Assembly: GCA_013339765.2 (NCBI GenBank)
Contig: CM023456.1
Coordinates: 90,227,516-90,291,515 of the forward strand
Length of the DNA: 64,000 nucleotides
Source of the DNA: Haemaphysalis longicornis
Lineage: Eukaryota > Arthropoda > Arachnida > Ixodida > Ixodidae
Reading direction: 5' to 3'
Below, one piece after another: positions 60,613-64,000 of the stretch. The translations under genes were made by a program, and so were the position numbers. Position 1 is the stretch's first letter. Every line of letters starts with the position of its first letter. Below the pieces are notes generated by a model. That model saw nothing but the letters and a program-made list of their open reading frames with translations. It ran no database searches and was not told the DNA's origin.

Positions 60613-60651
<39 letters not shown>

Positions 60652-60681
60652 GGTCTGTCGGTCTGTCGGTCTGTCTCTGTC
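60613..60681 (+). repeat. (GTCT)n microsatellite
   Basis: About eleven gtct units are followed by three gtctgtcg units with a T-to-G change, then two more gtct. It keeps long frames open on both strands. Confidence 0.9.
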
Positions 60682-61721
60682 ATTCGAATCAGCAACTGTT
60701 GTCCGTACCGAGTAAGGACAGTGGCGGTCGGGCTCTTACAATACGGTGAGCTCTTCCAACACGCCCGCACCTTCTTTCGGGAGGTCTCCTTAGCCCCATT
60801 AGTTTGTCAAACTTGTCGTATGTTTGTGAAACTAACAGTAATTTTTCGCGTTGAACTAACCGCAAGCACGGATATTTTTTTGTTTAAATCAGACTTATAT
60901 TGTTTAGAAGGATTCCACCTCCATAACGACTGCTTGGGTTAGAACGAAAGCGATCTTAGTGCGCTGGCGTATTTTCCGCAAACCAATTAAGCCTCAGACT
61001 GCGGGTCCCATAAAATCAAATGTGTGAATGGTTTTGCGGCGATAACCCACAGCCTCACAGCAACAGGAACCACCAAAGTACCGATTTATTGAGTGCACAA
61101 CGGAGAGAAAAAAACTGGAAGCTTCCTATACGAAGCAACAAGACTAAACAGAACATAAAAAGCGACCAAGCACTTAAGCATTTGTGAAAGTCATAAAGGG
61201 AAAAATTATCCGAAACCCATAAGTTACACGTGACTGTCTTCGTCGCGCAAAACTGATCACTTCAACGGTTCCGCATTCAGGGTCCCGTGAACGAACAGGG
61301 TTTGGGTGTATTATCTGTTCTTTTTCTGCGTGTGCGACTTCTCCGACAGAAGCGAGGACTTCATAATCCCTCGTCCTTCCTACTGTAGCTGCATTTTCGG
61401 CTCGGTGCGCTTTCATTGCACCGATGACATCAGTGGATGTGCTGTCAGGGGTGCCAACAGCGCGGTGCTGCGGAGGACGACGGAAAACCCATTGTTCACA
61501 CGCGAGAACAAGTGTCTTTTGGGCCTCGTTTTAGCTGTTTTCATGGTTACTCGGTGTCTTTCATGACAATGTTTTTAGCTGGTTACCGCCAACCGCAAGG
61601 CTGTACCTGTAAGATAGCAATTCTATTACTGATCCGGCTTCAGACCCCGTCAATAGGCTTGGAACAATGGCAGTTCCAAAGCCAGAGGAACGGTTCTGGC
61701 TTCATTAGATGCCTGCAATGC
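60682..61721. other. unassigned sequence
   Basis: No gene is called. Short frames at 61306-61566 have no recognised motif. Confidence 0.45.
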
Positions 61722-62124
61722 AAAAAAAATTCCCTCGCACTTCCCCGAGGGGGAGAGTGTGTAAGTGCGAATGCCCTCCCGCTCTCCCGCCCGAAGTGGA
61801 GAGGAGGCGCCCAAAACCCGCAGTCACTGAGCGGAGAGAGGAGGAGGAGAGTAGCGCCCGCCGTTACGGCGAGGGCTACACGAGCGCCCTCACGCGTCGG
61901 AATGCGGAGCGCCCGCTACGCGAGCGAGAGCTCTCCCGCCCGAAGTGGAGAGGAGGCGCCCAACACCCGCAGTCACTGAGCGGAGAGAGGAGGAGGAGAG
62001 TAGCGCGCGCCCATCTCCCCCCGTTGCTAGGGAAGACGAGGAGCGCGCGCACCCGCAGCTGTTGCTATGCGGACGACGGCGGCGGACGATTCAGGCTCGC
62101 TTAAGAAGTGCATTCGCACTTAAA
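61722..62124 (+). mobile_element. GC-rich repeat element with 13-bp terminal inverted repeats
   Basis: taagtgcgaatgc (61762-61774) and gcattcgcactta (62110-62122) are perfect inverted repeats 361 bases apart. Just outside the left one lies aaaaaattccctcgcacttc. Inside, a 78-base block (from gctctcccgcccgaagtgg) occurs twice, at about 61780-61857 and 61929-62006. Two overlapping frames of 180 and 131 codons run through this GC-rich DNA and repeat the same peptide because of the duplication. They are not genes. A second copy starts at 63946. It may be a nonautonomous DNA element. Confidence 0.65.
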
Positions 62125-63945
62125 ATCTGCCGGAGCCCTTTCTCGCGTGCTTTTAAATAAACCATTTGGGATCCGGCCACGAGACAAAGAAGCTATCTAC
62201 TAGTATCGCATCTATGCATTTCTCCCATGCTTGCTCGAGGTGGTAGTTGACTGGGAAAATGGCTGGGAAAATAAATTGAAGGGGTAAAGTAGAAAGCATG
62301 GCGAGAACACTTGATAGCACAAGGCAGTAGCCAGAGAGGCGTTGCCGTATATGGTCAGTACACCTCAGAGAAAGGGAGACGAAAAATGCCGCCAAACATG
62401 TGAAGACGCAAGCAGCGAAATTTACCCGCTCCGCATTAAAAGAGCAAGGGCTTCAGCCACGGAACGCGTAGGCGGCCAATACAAGCCGTTCTAAAGTGTT
62501 CAGCCGTATCTAAAAGCAAGGCGTCTCAAGCGGCGTGACTAAAAGTCTCTGGCGAACGCGAAGCGGAAGCACGCCGGCTAAGGCGTTCAACTGCAAATTA
62601 TGCATTGGAAATCACAGCCCATACGGAGCGTTTATGTTCTCGCACATTTTGCTTAGCGAATGTGGGGCAACAAACAAAACCGAAATAGCTTCTCTGGTTA
62701 CTACGCCCCCGCATGACTGATTCAACCCATGACCTCTTTTTCAAGGACACCAAGCAAGTGCACATACCTCAAGTGAATCAAGCGCAAAAGTAATCGCGTA
62801 AAAATGTGAAAACTAATCGTTTGCCTAAACCTATTGACCTTATTCAGGCAGTTTGGATCACCGTATTGTCGCAGATCGGGTATATTTCTGTTCAATCCCC
62901 CAGTGTTAATTGCGCCACAACAGATATAATTAGTAAGTAAAGAATTGCTCACCATCATTATAAAATGAAAGCAATACCTGCTGTGGTTTTTGTGCGCTAC
63001 AGACAATTCTAAATTAGAATCTTCTGGCCATTTTGAACAACTGAAATACCTGATTTGGTTTATGTACTTGCTGGTAACAGAAACTTCAACCGTTTCAAAC
63101 GTGCCCGAAGAAGAGACCCACAAAATAATTCTGGAACAACCAAGCAAATAGGTCTATAAGCACAGCACAAGCAGTGGCAAAAAGTCTCCAGAAGTAAGAA
63201 TTAGGTAATAAGGTGGAATATCTATGAAATTCATATGAACATTGATTTGATAGCTAGCAGTACTCAGCGAAGTGTTTTCGTTATATTGCGAATGCATTCT
63301 TATACTCGTAGGACAAATATTACTCGTTATTTAGAAGGGCGAATGGCCCAAGCAAGGGCTAGGACCGACCGAGGGCTTACAGGTACGCAACAGAAGGTGC
63401 ACGCAGTTCCCAAGAGTTCCACCGCATACGATTAGTGAACTTCTGTTATTCGTTTTGGTAAGGTTTGTGCGCGTGTGCTTAGGTACTCGGTGGTGGTACC
63501 ATACTAAGAGGAGAGAAACATCGATGTTGGAAGCGATAAGATACGTCAAACCTGCACTTCAATGGGAAATATGCAGGTATTTACACCCTGAGCGTTGAGA
63601 GAATTACAAAGTTCATCGGAATGGCTCTACTATTTGTACGGTGTCCAAGACGGCGTAAGTACGTTGAGACAGTGAGCAGTGACTGTATATTTCTGTTTCA
63701 AAGTCTGGTGGTTGAGCATGTAGTATGTCATTTAATCAATTTCGCACAGCCCACGCGCACAGCAGCAGACTATGATTAGATAAATCAAGTGCAATCAACC
63801 AATCCTTTCGGAAAAAGCAGCCCCGCTACTTCGTCTTTTGCGTTCGTTAAAAGCTTTGCACCACCAAAACGATGTGAGTACGTTGTGGCGGCATATTTCG
63901 GCCGACCAAGCAGAGCCAATATTTTGGGGTAATCGTTTTGACGGC
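62125..63945. other. unassigned sequence
   Basis: No gene is called. The minus-strand frame 62722-63147 (141 codons) is open across several good-looking donor sites (aatcaggtattt, cagcaggtattg) but has no recognised motif. Confidence 0.4.
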
Positions 63946-64000
63946 AAAAAATTCCCCGCATTTCCCCGAGGGGAAGAATGTGGAAGTGCGAATGCACGAG
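63946..64000 (+). mobile_element. start of second copy of the GC-rich TIR element, cut by window end
   Basis: aaaaaattccccgcatttcc and gaggggaagaatgtggaagt, then gcgaatgca, match 61724-61774 with few changes. The rest lies outside the window. Confidence 0.7.

Noticed and set aside
61437..62104. Overlapping 180- and 131-codon frames
   Set aside because: They lie in a GC-rich duplicated repeat element where stops are rare in several frames.
1..64000. Bacterial defence system, CRISPR array or phage genes
   Set aside because: Nothing resembles prokaryotic gene density, ribosome binding sites or repeat-spacer arrays. The sequence is eukaryotic repeat-rich DNA.

Overview
This is eukaryotic nuclear DNA, most likely from a hard tick (Ixodidae, probably a metastriate such as Rhipicephalus, Hyalomma or Dermacentor). 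The evidence is the repeat content. There is a tRNA-derived SINE resembling tick Ruka, a second tRNA-derived SINE of a type I associate with tick genomes, and a decayed RTE-clade LINE with a (GATGAT)-like tail. There is also an RNase H-bearing LINE of the I group ending in AATAAA plus (CT)n, and termini that look like Penelope-like elements. The species call rests on remembered repeat families, not on a search. I see no bacterial operons, CRISPR arrays, rRNA or intact gene. Almost every open frame is short and behaves like chance or repeat sequence.

Layout. 1-6.9 kb is featureless apart from a degenerate TAATC-type array and a GT/GC simple repeat. 6.9-12.3 kb holds two diverged direct copies of a ~2 kb unit (6901-9076 and 10352-12342). 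The first copy carries a fold-back insertion that the second lacks. Between them lie a SINE tail, a hairpin-containing repeat and an LTR-like stretch. 12.5-12.7 kb has two adjacent hairpins. 12.7-27.6 kb is mostly anonymous, with one complete-looking minus-strand SINE at 20.5 kb. 27.6-29.5 kb is a fold-back palindrome followed by a broken RTE LINE that itself holds a ~400 bp insertion. 33.9-38.0 kb contains two ends of CT-tailed LINEs in convergent orientation. 42.3-43.8 kb is GC-richer and has the best plus-strand exon candidate. 47.5 kb has a Ruka-like SINE, 49.8 kb a second Penelope-like terminus and 52.1-52.6 kb a composite repeat with an antisense tRNA-type promoter. 59.66-59.89 kb has the best minus-strand exon candidate. 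61.7-62.1 kb is a GC-rich element with short terminal inverted repeats and an internal duplication, and the window ends inside a second copy of it.

The genes do not form a working system. The window reads as intergenic or intronic tick DNA built from several generations of mobile elements. The most interesting signals are structural: hammerhead-like motifs in the Penelope-like termini, head-to-head fold-back pairs of element ends, and a filled/empty-site comparison inside the duplicated unit.
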